Positions 37,117 to 49,900 of a DNA stretch of 64,000 nucleotides are shown here, in pieces; the stretch's first letter is position 1; every line of letters starts with the position of its first letter. The notes beneath the pieces were generated by a model. The model was not told the DNA's origin, searched no databases, and saw only the letters and a program-made list of their open reading frames with translations. Source of the DNA: Stercorarius parasiticus (lineage: Eukaryota > Chordata > Aves > Charadriiformes > Stercorariidae); assembly GCA_013396915.1 (NCBI GenBank), contig VWZL01005000.1:242035-306034 (forward strand), read 5' to 3'. The translations under genes and the position numbers were made by a program.

Positions 37117-39030
37117 CAAGGAATCACAGATGCAACGATTCAGTGACAATTTGGGCTGTTATTTGTTTTGACGAATTTGTGCTCTTTAAATAAAAAGCTG
37201 TTATACATTTTAATTAAGAGGTATGAAGAACTCATTTGTGAAAAGGTTCAACTATGTTAAAAAAAACCCCCACAGCAAGGCTCCAATTTCACGCAAACCT
37301 TCACAGGATAAAAAAGGCCAAGTATGTCTTTTAATTATAAAGCTATTTGATTTATCATTGCAGATGGATATGTTTTATTAAAAGCAGTCTTAAAGAAATA
37401 CTTTATGCCAAGCTTTAAGAATATGCTAATATTTAATACTAGCAGCCAGGAAAAAAAAAAAAAAGCTTATTTTTCAGAAGTGTCTCTAATTATTGACAGG
37501 CAGCAGATAATTCCAGATTCTTGAAATCAAGACCCAAAGAATTTGATCACAATTCAATATTGCCTTGAATGATTACTGACTGCAGCATCATATCCCATTG
37601 AAAACAGCTTGAGAACATTGCCTGAAAAGATCCTGAGTTTAGGTGCCCCGCGTATGGCTTCATGCAGCATCATGAGCCAAACAAAGTGGTTTAAATGTGA
37701 TGGTATCCACCACCACTTCTCTGGTCCCTAGCTATGCACTGCTTACTTTGTGCTGGATCTAGCATTCACCAGACCAACCTGTGATCCAATTAAACATATC
37801 CAGGAGAAAACTAACCCCCCCCCAAATGTTTAAAAATTACTGGATTGGTGAATTTAAAACATCTCAAATGAAAGCTGGCATAATGCAGGTAACAGACAGA
37901 AGTGGCTAGGGTCAGGGAGAAAGGAAAGGAGGAAAGCAAGATGGATGACTGAAAAAGAAGGAAATCATCTCTTGGCGAGCAGTGTGCAATTCCATAGCTT
38001 CAGATATTGATTGGAAGGGGGATATGGAGCCCCTTTATCCTTTTACTTGTCTGCTTTACTGTCAGTTCTTGACATAAAAAGCATGAAGTAACCGTTGCAA
38101 GATGCATCTACCTTTTTGAGTGACTTCCTAATTTTGCTTTTTTAAAAATCTGTCTTTCTTCTCCCTTTTCTCTCTGCAGTGTCTAATTCCTGTGTAAAAA
38201 CCCCACATCATGGAAAAACTTTGGAGCAACAGTTTCTATAGGTTAGGCAACTTAATAAAGATCCTGCTTTTCCTGCACGTGAACCGAAGATTTCCCCAGT
38301 CCATCAGTATACTGCTGGCATCTTAAGTTCTATTGTAGGGGAATCCTCCAACAGCTTCTTATAGTAGCTGACCAGGGTGGAAGAGAGGACGCATTGTTGA
38401 GCCCTCCAGAAGCAAGGGCTCTGTCAGCTAAGACGATGATCATCACATGTGTTTTCAGGGTATATTTCCATGCAGATTTTATTTTGGGGTGCAAGACTTT
38501 CCACACCTGCCCTGCAGCTTAGGGCACCCTCAATCTCCCTAATGCAATTGCTTGTTGGCCATGATCTAAACCACTTGTGCGATAGAATCAAGATTAATTA
38601 TTTTTGACTGCTAGTTACTGGGGGGGGGCGTGTTGTTTTTTAAAAACACAGACCATTTCACTGGTCCAGTTGACTATTTTCCCAACAGATGCTCGTACAA
38701 CTGTCAGGTGCAAGAAATTGCAAATGGGGGAGGATGGACAGGATGGCAACTTCTTATACTGTCTTTGTTGTGGAGAACTGGCATCTAGTCACTGCCTGAG
38801 ACTGGATGACTGAGGTGAATGATTACAGCAATGTCATTCCAGTTGCCTCATCCCCTTTCTCACTTTGGGATCAAAAAGTAGCGGTTTCTGGTCACACATT
38901 TCCGTGTGGAGAAAGAATTTTCTATCAATATTGCTGCCATGGCCTCTGTTCTGTGTACTGGATGTTAAGAGGGGGTAGTTTACTGGCCTATATTAAGTTA
39001 GAAGTGACCTTTGAGGAATATCCTATATAG
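37117..39030. other. intergenic DNA between CR1 fragments
   Basis: No gene is seen. The stretch 37140-37450 is TAAT- and ATTA-rich unique sequence that could be a conserved non-coding element. A pure A-run lies at 37450-37464, and short homopolymers lie at 37816-37824 (C) and 38622-38628 (G). Confidence 0.5.
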
Positions 39031-39565
39031 CTCGCTCCACAGGAGTTTAAATGCACCGTCAATAAGTTCGCAGACGACACCAAACTAGGTGGGAGTGTTG
39101 ATCTGCTTGAGGGTAGGAAGGCCCTACAGAGGGACCTGGACAGGCTGGATGGATGGGACAAGGCCAATTGTATGAGGCTTAATAAGGCCAAGTGCCAGGT
39201 CCTGCATTTTGGTCACAACAACCCCAAGCAACGCTACAGGCTTGGGGAAGAGTGGCTAGAAAGCTGCCCGGCAGAAAAGGACCTGGGGGTGCTGGTGGAC
39301 AACCAGCTTAACATGAGCCAGCAGTGTGCCCAGGTGGCCAGGAAGGCTAACAGCATTCTGGCTTGTATCAGGAATAGCGTGGCCAGCAGGAGTAGGGAAG
39401 TGACCGTGCCTCTGTAGCACTGGTGAGGCCTCACCTGGAGTCCTGTGTTCAGTTCTGGGCCCCTCTGTCCAAGAGGGACATTGAAGTGCTGGAGCGGGTC
39501 CAGAGGAGAGCTACCAAGCTGGTGAGGGGTCTGGAGACCAAGCCATATGAGGAGAGGCTGAGGGA
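39031..39565 (+). pseudogene. CR1 ORF2 reverse transcriptase remnant
   Basis: One frame is open from 39031 to a TAG at 39415-39417 (128 codons). It carries the RT palm motif K-F-A-D-D-T-K-L (FADD at 39067-39078), the conserved [11 protein letters not shown] segment (39175-39207) and EKDLGVLVD (39277-39303). At 39415 the frame shifts: the normal continuation (A-L-V-R-P-H-L-E) is found in another frame from 39417, running to the N gap. The junction is consistent with a 4-base deletion, and the TAG is created by it. The upstream endonuclease and the rest of the RT are absent because the element is 5'-truncated. It is a dead fragment, with no sign of use by the host. Confidence 0.92.
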
Positions 39566-39630
39566 NNNNNNNNNNNNNNNNNNNNNNNNNNNNNNNNNNN
39601 NNNNNNNNNNNNNNNNNNNNNNNNNNNNNN
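39566..39630. other. assembly gap (65 N)
   Basis: A run of undetermined bases inside the CR1 element. CR1 copies are similar enough across the genome to break short-read assembly, which explains the position. A single further N is at 1884, inside a T-run. Confidence 0.99.
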
Positions 39631-39672
39631 AGATTTTATGATTCTATAATAATTAAAAAAAAAAAAAAAAAT

Positions 39673-42600
39673 TGGCTGCAGCTGAAGAGGTTGCTCTGGG
39701 CATTGCTTTCTTTAGCTATGGTACAGCTCACGTCAGTGTAGTAGAACAACAGCTTTGGATGTTGGGGGTAGGCAGAGCTGCCTTGCTGAACCATGTCTAG
39801 ATAGGACTGGTGTAGCAGTTGGGCTGGTTCTAGCGGGACAACATTAGTACAACACCGGGTTCTGGGTTTGTCAGGTGCTAAGTGGAGGCAGACTGGGGAC
39901 GGGGGACGTTTGTTATTTAGGATGCCATGCACAAACCACTATCAGTTATCAGGAGTATCCTTACTTTTCTCAAAAATACACAGAAATTGAAAACACTCCT
40001 GCAAAAATCTATCACAAGCATGTTATGCAGGACGGGCTCACTATCTTGGTCTCAATGTAGTTACATTAACACCTTATTAAATAGTCCATTGATTTTAGAA
40101 TTGTTGTAATGGCCTATCAGTATTGCAGGGTTCTGAGTGTCTGTATTGATCTCAGTGGCTGGTGTGCACTGAGTCTAGATGTTACACAGCAGGGGTTCTT
40201 TCAAAGTCATACTATAGGATATTTGAAAATACAGGTTCAGGAGTGTGCCCTTTTACTTGCTGAGCATGACTCTAGGAATTCATTTGCAACAAGAGTCTGA
40301 GTCTGAGTCATATAAGATGTCACCTTCCTATTTCTTTAGTAGGACTTTATTCTTCTGACAGACAGTCTGTATGCTGTTCATACTTAGAGGGGCATTAGCT
40401 TGAAAAACTGATTAATTAGATTAATTATATTTTATTTGCTTTGTTTAGAAGAGGACGGTCAACAGAAATGGTAAAATAAGATCTTCTTGTCCCTCCCCTT
40501 TCTTTGGCAGGACTTTGAATTTCACTCCAATGAAGTACAGTTGAACTCAGCAGTCATTTTGATGGCAGATGCTCTTATTGTTTGCGTAAATAGCTACCAG
40601 TCAGTTAAATGCAGGGAGGCCAAAAGCCAAATTGGTTCCTTCAGGTGTGCACTCTGTGAAGTCACACTAAATAATCTCACCTTTGCACCATGGATGCTTG
40701 AGTGTGCCACTGTTGGTGACACACACATTTCAAAATTACCGTGGCTATCCAACAGCCACATCCCACGACACTAATTCCCTGAATAACAAGTTGACCACCT
40801 TCAGATACAGAGGGCTGGAAAAAAGCTACTGCAAGGAGTAAACTTCCTGTGTATTTTTCAGTCTTTTTAACTATCAGGTGCCATTGCTGATTCCTAAGAA
40901 AGGGGTTTCTTTGTGCCTGAGAGGAGCGTGAGGCTCAGATCTCTAGACTTCTGAAGTGACTCAAGGTTTTCAGTCCTTGAGCAAATGATCCCTCTTTCAG
41001 TGAATGACTAGAGCTAAACAGCAAGAATTAGTTTATGGTTTCTAAGAGAGAGAATAAATATGACTATCAGGTATTCTTTTGGAGGTAGGGATGTGTTTCT
41101 ATTTAGCTACAAATGACAACTGAAACGGGGTTTCTGAAGTCCCTACAGAACCCTGTTCTGTCCCGTTCATTCTCGAGCACATCTGTCTGAAGCGCCAGCA
41201 GGGTTTGCTGGCACAGGCAGCATGCTTGGATTGCTGGTTATCACTGGATACCAGGTAGCAGATATGGACAACAAGGGAATGACTGAAAATGACAGTCCTT
41301 GAATATTCCAGAATTTATTTACTGCCAAAGACAGAGGAAACACTATAAAGTTCAGCCTGGGAAAAAATTATGTGGCCCAGAGGCACAAATGTTAGTATTT
41401 AACAGCTCCTGAAAAAAACCCTGAGACTTCTGAGGCAGGCATAAGAAAAATCATTTTCATGGGGGAAGATGATGAATAAAATGTGTGTGTGTATTTCTAG
41501 TCACTCCTGTTCAAGAAAGGGGATTTCCATGTTGACTGGGTGCAGGAAAAGAGCTAGTAGGATGGAGGAGTGGAAAGTCTGCTTTAGAAGGCTGGAGCTC
41601 AGCTTCTTAAATCTAGCAGAAGGGAAGCTGAGAAGGGTTTTTCTCTCTGTAAATTCATCAAATAAATATAACTAGTCCTAGGGCAAGTGCTGAACAAACA
41701 ACAAACACTGAAAAATTGAAATGGCTGCCGAAAAGAACTTCAAATATGATTAGAGGCTGGAAAATAGGCCTAATAATATCAAGTTTAAAGAGATTGCTAT
41801 GGTTAGCTTGATCAAAAAGGACAGAGAGATGACTTGCTCACAGTGTGTAAGTACCTCCCAGGAAAAATACACTTGGTACCTAAGAGCTCTCTCAAGTAGC
41901 ACAGGAAGATGGTGAGCAACCACTGCCTTGAACCAGAACTGCAGAAGTTCAGACAGGAAACAGAGCTTAGATCTTCAACAGTGGGATTATTTCTTACAGC
42001 AAACTATCAAAGAGAGCACTGAATGGTTCAGCTCGTAATACTTATCTAGAAGACACAGTTTTAGCCCAAAGCAGTTATTGCTCCATGCAAATGGATGTTA
42101 GGTGAAATCTCACAGACTGAAAGAGGTAAGGTCTGTTGTGACTTTGAGGTCTAAGGACATATCCTATAACAAAACACAGAGCGTATGTCTCTGCAGGAAG
42201 AAAAGCACAGGTGAAAAATCAAAGGCTTACAGGCAAGCGCATGGACTTTCTCCTCCTCTTCTGAATGCGTTTGTTTCATTGATTCTGGCTGTTTGCTTCA
42301 CCTACAAAGACTATCCTGTTCCTGAACTAACTCATTGCCCATCTCTCGCTCCCCTGCTGCTTACAGAACTGTTAGTGCCCGGCCTCTCCCTGGCAGCCCC
42401 GCGGTTCAGCCCACCTGGTGGCACTAATGATGTTTTCCAGCTCTGAGTCACCTTCTTTGGTTCCTTCAACACTTTGTGCTACTGGATTTTATAATCCCTT
42501 TTTTCTCCTCACCTGCATAAACCAAGCTCGTGAATACCCTGGCTGTATCCACACTGGACAGCCCTGCAAGCAGGTAACCTCGAGGCTGGCGATCAGACAC

Positions 42601-45350
42601 ACCAAACGCTACACCTCACTGCATGCAAAGTCCTTCCAGAGAGCAGGGGATATTCCAGTGTTAACATTTCATGTCTCCTCCTGCTTTCTAGCCCCGAAGT
42701 CAATAACTAACAGCACTTCTCAATAACCTTTTAAAATTTGAAATATAATAACCAAATATATACAAACACATACAACATATTTTACAGTAAAAAGAAAGAG
42801 TCCAGATCATTGTTACAGAACTTTGATGCACCTGACTTGTTGTTGTTTGCAAACTGATCAATTTGCCAATTTGCCCTCTGACATGGCACAAGGCATATTT
42901 GGCAGACTGGTTTTCATGTGGCAAAAAACATAATTTGGAGACAGTTTTTGTTTTGGAGACTGTTTTGCTCAAAAAATTCATGCACAGCTCTTCCCCTGTG
43001 CTATGTGGAAAAGAAAAACTGATGCTGACCTGTTATTCCCACTAAACTCAGGATCTGAACCATCTTTGTGGGGTGATGCCAGGTTTGCAGGGAACTCTGC
43101 AGGCAGAGGATACCACCAGCTAGCATGGCTTTAAGTCACAGAAGGCAGCTGAGTGGGTTGTGGCACTGCTCCTGCCTGGCGTCCACCAGCTCGTGCCTAA
43201 GAAGGGTCTAAAAAGATCATGGAAGTATGGCAACCATAGATTGTTCCTATACATCATATTTCTTCCCACCCTTCCCAATTTTCCTGTAGCATGTAAACAT
43301 TTACCTGCCAGCTTCAGAAGCTGAAGATCTCTAGCCAGACTCCAATAAATTCTCTCTGCAACTCCATGAAAGATCGCTGTAGAAATGGGCGCTCTTAGTC
43401 CTTCGTTATGAACCTACCTTCATGAGATCACCACAGGCTCTGATTCACAATTTAATGTGTTTTCTGCTAATAATGAGGTGAACTGAAGTAACTGCAAAGA
43501 AACTCAATTAGTATTGTAGCTAATAAAAAAGATAGTTGTGATAGAAAAATGATTCATAACTGCAGAATGTGCTGCTGCATGTTTTTCATTACTTAGCCTG
43601 CACTAACTCACTCTTGTAATCTAATGTATCTCTGCAGTTCTGAACCACACGTGGCTTCCCACTGAGTAGCATCTAAAATTCGTTTCTACAGCAGGGTGTT
43701 TTTTACTGCCACTTCCCATTGCCAGTATCATCTTCTTCCACCAAAGGCAGTAGTGGAAGACACGACTCCAAGCACACACTTAGGATTATAAGTACAGTTA
43801 TTGGCTTCGGCACACAACAAAGTCCATAGAAGCGGCCACATAACAGTCAATTAAAACTTCCTTCACTGCTCACCTGGCAACAGCAGTGGTGGGTTTTTTT
43901 AGTCATCAGGCTTTCACTAAGCCCTGGATGTCAGCTGTTGCATATGCAGGAATGCCAGTGTTGTTCTAGTGTTTTATTTTAAAAAATAGGTTATAACCTA
44001 CCTTAGTGCTAACGAGAGTTGCTGAAATACCTTAACAAGGGGATTTTTCACACAAGCACTGATAGTGTTCAGTGGCCATGGAGATTCCTGGAGAGGTTAG
44101 TGTGTAATTGCCACTTGTGACTCTGAAAAGCTCTTTCTCTCCTGATGTCTTTTACAAATAATACTTTACTCTGGTAGTAATTATCTTCCACCTCTATTGG
44201 CAGAAAGAATCATTCTGTCATTCAAATTGCTTTTCATATTTCTATTTCAGTAATTAAAAGCTCAATTTATTATATAAACTTAATAAAAGATAATTGGAAA
44301 CAAACTCAGTATTTTCAACTATCTAGATGAAAAGGAAAAGGAGATGTGTAATATCAAAGGCACAGATCCCTTTTCCCCTGAATTTGCCAGAAATTTTGTT
44401 TCTCTTTACTGGACCTATGTTAACTCCCATTGAGTTCAGTAAGTTGAGAGCTACAGTAGGTAGTTTTGTATTTCAGAGTGGATTTTTAGCTCCAAAAAAT
44501 GTTTTTCCAATAATCATGGTAATGCTTTTTCTGATACAATTTGAAGGTACAATTATTTAAGAACAATAGCATATGCCAGGAGGAACAGATAACATTTGAT
44601 GACACAAAATCTCTACTGTGAATACATGAACATTATCTTTTTCCTTTGTGTTGTAGAATTATAGATACTTTCAGAATGGCAAGAAAGACAAGAGCCTGAA
44701 AGTTGATTCTGACCTTGCAGTAATGAGCTAGAACAACCACTGAACACTAGGATGCAACTTCTGAACTAATTTGATTAACATTTTGCTTATGCATTTTGAT
44801 TAGTACAAAGTAGACTGTAAAAAACCCTGCTTGGGGTACAGTTCATCTCTGGTGTAACTCCACTGATCAGAGCCCGGTGGGGGTGATTTGGAAAAAAAAA
44901 AAAAGAGACCTATTGTCTTCCATTAATAATTTATGTTCTTTTCTTTTGTAAGTGACCTACTAACTGGAAATAGAAAAATCAGCTGGAAATGTCTCAAATA
45001 TAAAACTAGGTGCACAGTATCTTTATATACCTCACTCCCAAGATTTTCAATTGCTCTAAAAGAGAAGCTCTTTCTAATTTGGGGGATACATGGCCAGGCA
45101 TCGGAGAAAACAGAGACATAAGGCAACAGCTGTAGAAACAGCATGATGTTTTCCTTAATCCTTTCTGATAAATCTCGGTCCATCTGAAGCAAGTTATGAC
45201 TACAGGGTGTAAATATGAAGACATTCCTGAAAGGTACATATTTTTACTGATTACAAGAATACCAGTTAAATTTAAATATCCACCAATATTATAGTTTCCA
45301 TAGTCAAAATTCTCATTTCAGCACAAAGTGCAGATACTAACTTAAGTTTT
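39673..45350. other. intergenic DNA, no gene recognised
   Basis: Mostly unique AT-rich sequence. A 98-codon - frame (39636-39932) and 95- to 114-codon + frames (40487-40774, 42102-42446) have no recognisable domains and no supporting splice context. A partial copy of the old palindromic amniote repeat is at 44421-44440. No RNA gene or transposon beyond that is seen. Confidence 0.5.
44421..44440. repeat. second remnant of the old palindromic amniote repeat (candidate)
   Basis: The word 'taactcccattgagttcagt' matches the same palindromic core as 35948-35967, this time with the 'taactcccattga' half well kept. A further weak relative is near 58105-58123. The call depends on a recalled consensus. 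Confidence 0.35.
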
Positions 45351-45379
45351 TAAACCTTGGGAATAAAAGCCCATCTCCA

Positions 45380-46130
45380 CATATGCATGAAAGAGCATGG
45401 GGGCACAAGGGAAGGCAGGAGAGAGAGTCCCAGTAGCCCAGTAAGGGAAACAGCCCCCCCAGTCTGGAATGGGCATTGGAGAGTCCAGTGGGTCTGAGAG
45501 CTGGCTACTGGAGGGACCAGGAGGTCTGGCGTAAATGGCCCCTGGAGACCCATGGGTCCCCAACAGGCAGCATGGACCTCCTGGTCCCTTTGGGATGGCC
45601 CTGGGAACAGGGAGAGGTGGCAGCCTCGCCCCTACCAGGCTACAGGATTCAGCAACTCGTAATGAACTGCCCCCGTTCCTGGCAGTTTCACAAATGAAAC
45701 CATCCAAGGAGAGTAAATACAATCACAACTTCATAATAGAGTGGTGAGTATGTGCTAGAACTCTTTCCTCGGTGGTCAGTACTCAGGAGAAGAGCGAGCT
45801 GCTTTGTGACGGTGGGGATGAAGCACCACAGCCCCTGCGGGAAGACTCCCAGGCCTGAGCTCCCTTCCTTTGGACGAGACCAGCTGGGGTGGCGGAGCCC
45901 AGGCCTGGTGGGTTCCAGCCCTGCGGAAGCCCACGGTAACATCACCTGCACACTAGAGAAGGACCGTTGCCTCCTCCACTCCTGGGTTTCCAGAGGAGAC
46001 AGCAGGGAGGAGCTGGAGACAACACAGTGTTCAAAGACGCTGCAAAACCCAAAGCCTTGCTCCATTCAGAGGGGTCCTGCTGCACCCTGAGCTGGGGAAC
46101 AAAAGTGTCTATAAGGGAAGAAGGAATACC
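45380..46130. other. GC-rich block, unrecognised
   Basis: A 750-base GC-rich block set in AT-rich DNA, with open frames on both strands (- 45342-45722, - 45688-46065, + 45752-46090). Their mutual overlap and Pro/Gly/Ser-rich products point to composition rather than coding. It contains a 15-bp inverted repeat (45512-45589) and a 12-bp palindrome. It could be a decayed LTR or other retroelement, an enhancer or a non-coding RNA exon. None of these is proven. Confidence 0.4.
45512..45589. repeat. 15-bp perfect inverted repeat around a 12-bp palindrome
   Basis: The arm 45512-45526 (AGGGACCAGGAGGTC) is complementary to 45575-45589. The 48-base spacer contains the perfect palindrome GACCCATGGGTC at 45547-45558. 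The nested symmetry would allow a stable cruciform or RNA hairpin. Confidence 0.8.
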
Positions 46131-46493
46131 ATCCAGGGTGACTGGTCTCCATTTACATCATTCTTTCAACTACGTTTTATTTTCAAAGAAACTTGGCAAA
46201 ATATTCCCTAAACTGCTCTCTGTTGTGAACAACCGAGTTCCCATTTTTGTTGCTGAAATTGGGTGCTGAGGAAGGTAACTATGGCCAGGGAGGGACGTCA
46301 GTCAGGGCTCCTGTGCCTGCTGTGACAGTGGCTGCCCCATGAGGCTGGCAGGTCTGCTGAAAGCCCTGGCAGCAACCTGAGGATGAGGGCAAGGGGAAGC
46401 CCCCGGGGCAGACGGAGCACCCTTCTCTCCAAAACTAGTCCCGGTGAGGCTGAGCTGTTGCCTGAAGCTGCAAAGGAAGGCTTTCATGAGAAT

Positions 46494-46985
46494 GGACCCC
46501 AATATAAGAAGGACATGGACCTGTTGTAATGGGCCCAGAGGAGGGCCACGAAGACGATCAGAGGGCTGGAGCGCCTCTCCTGTGAAGACGAGAGGGTTGG
46601 TGTTGTTCAGCCTGGAGAAGAGAAGGCTCTGGGAGACCTTATAGCAGCCTCCCAATAATTACAGAGGGCCTACAGGAAGGCTGGGGAGGGACTCTTTATC
46701 AAGGAGGGAGGGCCATGATAAGATGGGGGGAAATGGTTTTAAACTAAAAGAGGGGAGATTCAGATTAGCTATTAGGAAGAAATTCTTTACTGTGAGGGTG
46801 GTGAGGCACTGGAACAGGTTGCCCAGGGAAGCTGTGGATGCCCCATCCCTGGAAGTGTTCAAGGCCAGGCTGGATGGGGCTTTGAGAAACCTGGTCTAGT
46901 GGGAGGTGTCCCCACCCATGGCAGGGGAGTTGGAACCAGATGGTCTTTAAGGTCCCTTCCAACCCAAACCATTCTGTGATTCTAA
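46494..46985 (+). mobile_element. CR1 LINE, 5'-truncated 3' portion
   Basis: About 490 bases of CR1. It starts in the 'aagaaggacatggacctg...cagaggagggccacgaag' segment near the end of ORF2 and includes the conserved 'ggaagaaattctttactgtgagg' and 'tggaacaggttgcccag' (46810-46829) blocks. It ends in the 3' terminus 'ggtcccttccaaccc...attctgtgattcta'. The ORF2 tail is broken by indels. This is the ATTCTGTG-ending type common in bird genomes. A 117-codon frame on the opposite strand (46302-46655) partly overlaps it and is spurious. Confidence 0.96.
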
Positions 46986-49900
46986 GGCACAGGGGAAATG
47001 GAGCAGAGAAGCAGTTTCCTCCCAGGCTGTGCTGTGCTTCTCCAGTGTGTGACTCCAAAGGTTTCTCTGCCCTTGCTTTACACATTAACGTATGCACTGC
47101 TCTTTTTGGCATCTGGCTTTATGCAAACAGGTATTTTTACTGAGATTGAAGGCAGCGCTTATTTGCAGAATAATCATTTTAGGCTGTGTTTGAAGTGTTC
47201 TCCTTTTCTCCTTACAATTATTTTCTCTGTTTAGTTTTGCTTGAAGCATTTCTTAACAAGATTCTTCAGCTTGCCTTGCAATCTCTGCGGCCGGGTGGGT
47301 GGGCTGGGCCACCGCTGCTGGTTGATTGAACTTCCCCAGCTCTTTCCGAAAGATTGTTGCAGGCCCTGGGCCCACGGATTTCTCACCATCTGTTTAGCTT
47401 TAAACTTGTGAGCCCTACTGAAGCTACGTGCATTGGGAGCATGTCCAAAAAGTCCACAAAAGAGACTTCCAGGCCCTTATCGCTCCTAACTCAGCTGAGC
47501 TCCGTGTCCAAGCTCTCAATACAATTTTAAGAAACCTTTAAAAAAGCTCACAGCCACAGCTCTTTCTGCCGCTTGGGACTGATCCTGGAGGGAGCCAACA
47601 CAGACGCTCGCAACACTAAAGTTGCTCCTTATTGTCTTGGAGTCAGATGCTTAAGTCAGATGTCTAAATTCCTGATTTACAAAACCATGAGGTGCTTGGG
47701 ACAACTTACTTCAGTAACTCCAGGGTCAAGGGCAACTGTGTGTAGCTGTAGGGGTTATTTTAACTTGCGTGTTTCAATGACAAATGGTCAGTAATCCAGT
47801 CCTTTAGTCTAGCTGTGTCTTAATTATCTAAATCTGCAATACGTGCTTCACCTTACACTCCTTTTAGAAACTGATAAAGGATTAAAAATAATGCTAGCCA
47901 AAACCTGCTCTTAAGCAGTTTCCAGAATACTATCTTTATTTAAATGTATTATTTAGTCTTCAGTTACTTTGGTGTTTTGGAAGTACTGTAAAACTGGGCA
48001 CGTATTTCTGAAGCTTAGATTTAGCTTTTGGTACTTAGTCTTTGCAAGATAGTGGATTATTTAAAAGATAGAGAGAATAAGTGGGTTTAGAATTTGTGTG
48101 GTTCTCTTTTTTATTTTACATTTTCAGTAAGGGAACATATTTTAGAAAGCTTAAATTAATATCTTGACCCAGAGTAAAAATATAAAGTTCTTACGAAATT
48201 TGCAGAAATGGTCTAGATAACAAATGCAATTAGAAAAGATAAATGTGCAAGAAAGCCTGGTTTAGGGATAACTTACTGACACTCAATCACTCCTTGTCAA
48301 ATATGCATGCCAAAAAGTTGATATTCAAAGGACACTAATCATCTGCTTTTGTAAACAGAAAATCAGTCAGCTTTGTAGGAGATACACAATTATTTTTATT
48401 TGCTCATAAAATTCTCTTAAACATTTAGTATATGTAGCAATATCACTTTTGAGTTTGTTCAGATATTCAAATTGGTAAATTTGATCCCTGCACTGTACTT
48501 TTCCATGTGCTTTTAATATCCTCTCTCCTTCCAGTTTTCAATTTATTCCAATTTCTCTGGTATGCTTTTCATAACTATAATATATTCCAATATCAGGTTT
48601 TATAATTACTTGGACTCCATTCATTTCCAAAGTTATATTTCAGACTGTATTTCCTCCTGTGTTACAAGGAACGGATCATTGTACTGAAAAGCAACCTAGG
48701 ATGTATGTGAAAATTATTGCTATAGTGGTGTAGGAAATCTGGTTTAATTTGGGGAGTATCTGGGTTGGTGGTTGAATAGCATGGGGGAATTATTCAACAG
48801 AAGACTGGTAAAGTGGCTTGATACATCTATAGACAGTTACTTTTTGAAGTGCTGATTGCTGCGTGGGTGTTTCTCCCAGTATTATCTTTGGTTTTACTGA
48901 AATTAAATGTCAGCACTTCAGGGCATGGAGTCCCAACGTACTGGTGCTACAAAAAATGTTGTAACTTCATACGCTTCAGATCTGGCTCTGGAGAACTCAA
49001 TGCCACATGGACGCCGTTCTGTGCCAAGCAGCACCTCTGGACGCCAGAGGAAAACATAAGGCTCAGCTCTGCGACTGAGTCCGTGAACCCTGGTCCACCT
49101 GAGAACTTAATTTCATACTTAAATTTAAATATGTGAACAGGTGCTTACAGCTGGAGCGGACTGCACATGTGCTGAACAGTAAGTCGATGTTTAAGGAAGT
49201 GCTCCGATGCTGCATTATGTTTAGCGTCCTGCAAAGCTGAGCTCTAAATGACTTGGGATAATGGCACAAAAATAAGTTATGGGTCAGAAAGATGCTGAGT
49301 CTTCAGTCTGGGAATTAAATACCTTGAAAATATGAGGAAAATCTCAACATGGGCACTTTTAAAAAGAGGAAAACCGTAAACTGTGTCCACAGGTTAGTGG
49401 AGGGTGAGTGTAGCTACTTGCAGGATCACTCGTTTCTGCAGAGCAAAAAATCATGACATTTATGAATTGGAATGGCAGACATGAAACAAATTTCAATGTA
49501 CTAATGTTCAGAAAGCACAATGTCTAGTTTGTCCAAAAATATGAAGGATTACAGCAAATATACTGTTTGTAACATGGGAACCTGATTGAAATGAACACTG
49601 AGGAGAGGAGAGGTAAGAAAAATAAAATATACCTCTTCAGGGATCATACTGAGGGAAAGGGAGGTTGAAAATCCAGTGGGAGTTGACAAAAGATACCGTT
49701 ACTGATAAAAGAGTTCTCAAGAAAAGGCACTGAAGTAGTGATTTTTGAATCAAAAAAGAGCATATACTTTGGAAAAAAGGGCCTTAACAATGACTTTTGT
49801 AGAAGGAAAGAAATAAGAGGGGGTACAATGAGCACTGGAAGTGGATGAAAAGAAAAAGTGATCTTTTTTCCCTAAACAGAACAGTTATATTCATGGAGAT

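Larger units (their letters stand above)
39031..39672 (+). mobile_element. CR1 LINE, 5'-truncated, interrupted by an assembly gap
   Basis: A CR1 non-LTR retrotransposon copy. It starts just before the reverse transcriptase catalytic motif, runs through the downstream thumb-region coding sequence to 39565, then meets 65 Ns (39566-39630) and resumes with the CR1-type tail 'attttatgattctat' (39632-39646) and an A-rich run. The usual 3' part between 'gaggagaggctgaggga' and the tail is several hundred bases, so either the gap is undersized or this copy has a deletion. It is the best preserved and probably youngest CR1 here. It is not able to move: it is truncated and frameshifted. Confidence 0.95.

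Noticed and set aside
39172..39417. Apparent small protein gene of 81 codons
   Set aside because: It is an internal part of the CR1 reverse transcriptase frame, which is open from 39031. It is annotated as a LINE pseudogene instead of a host gene.
45342..45722. 126-codon - strand frame, Pro/Gly/Ser-rich
   Set aside because: A GC-rich block with simultaneous open frames on both strands explains it. There is no motif or splice context.
46302..46655. 117-codon - frame near 46.5 kb
   Set aside because: It runs partly antisense to a CR1 copy and has no domain.
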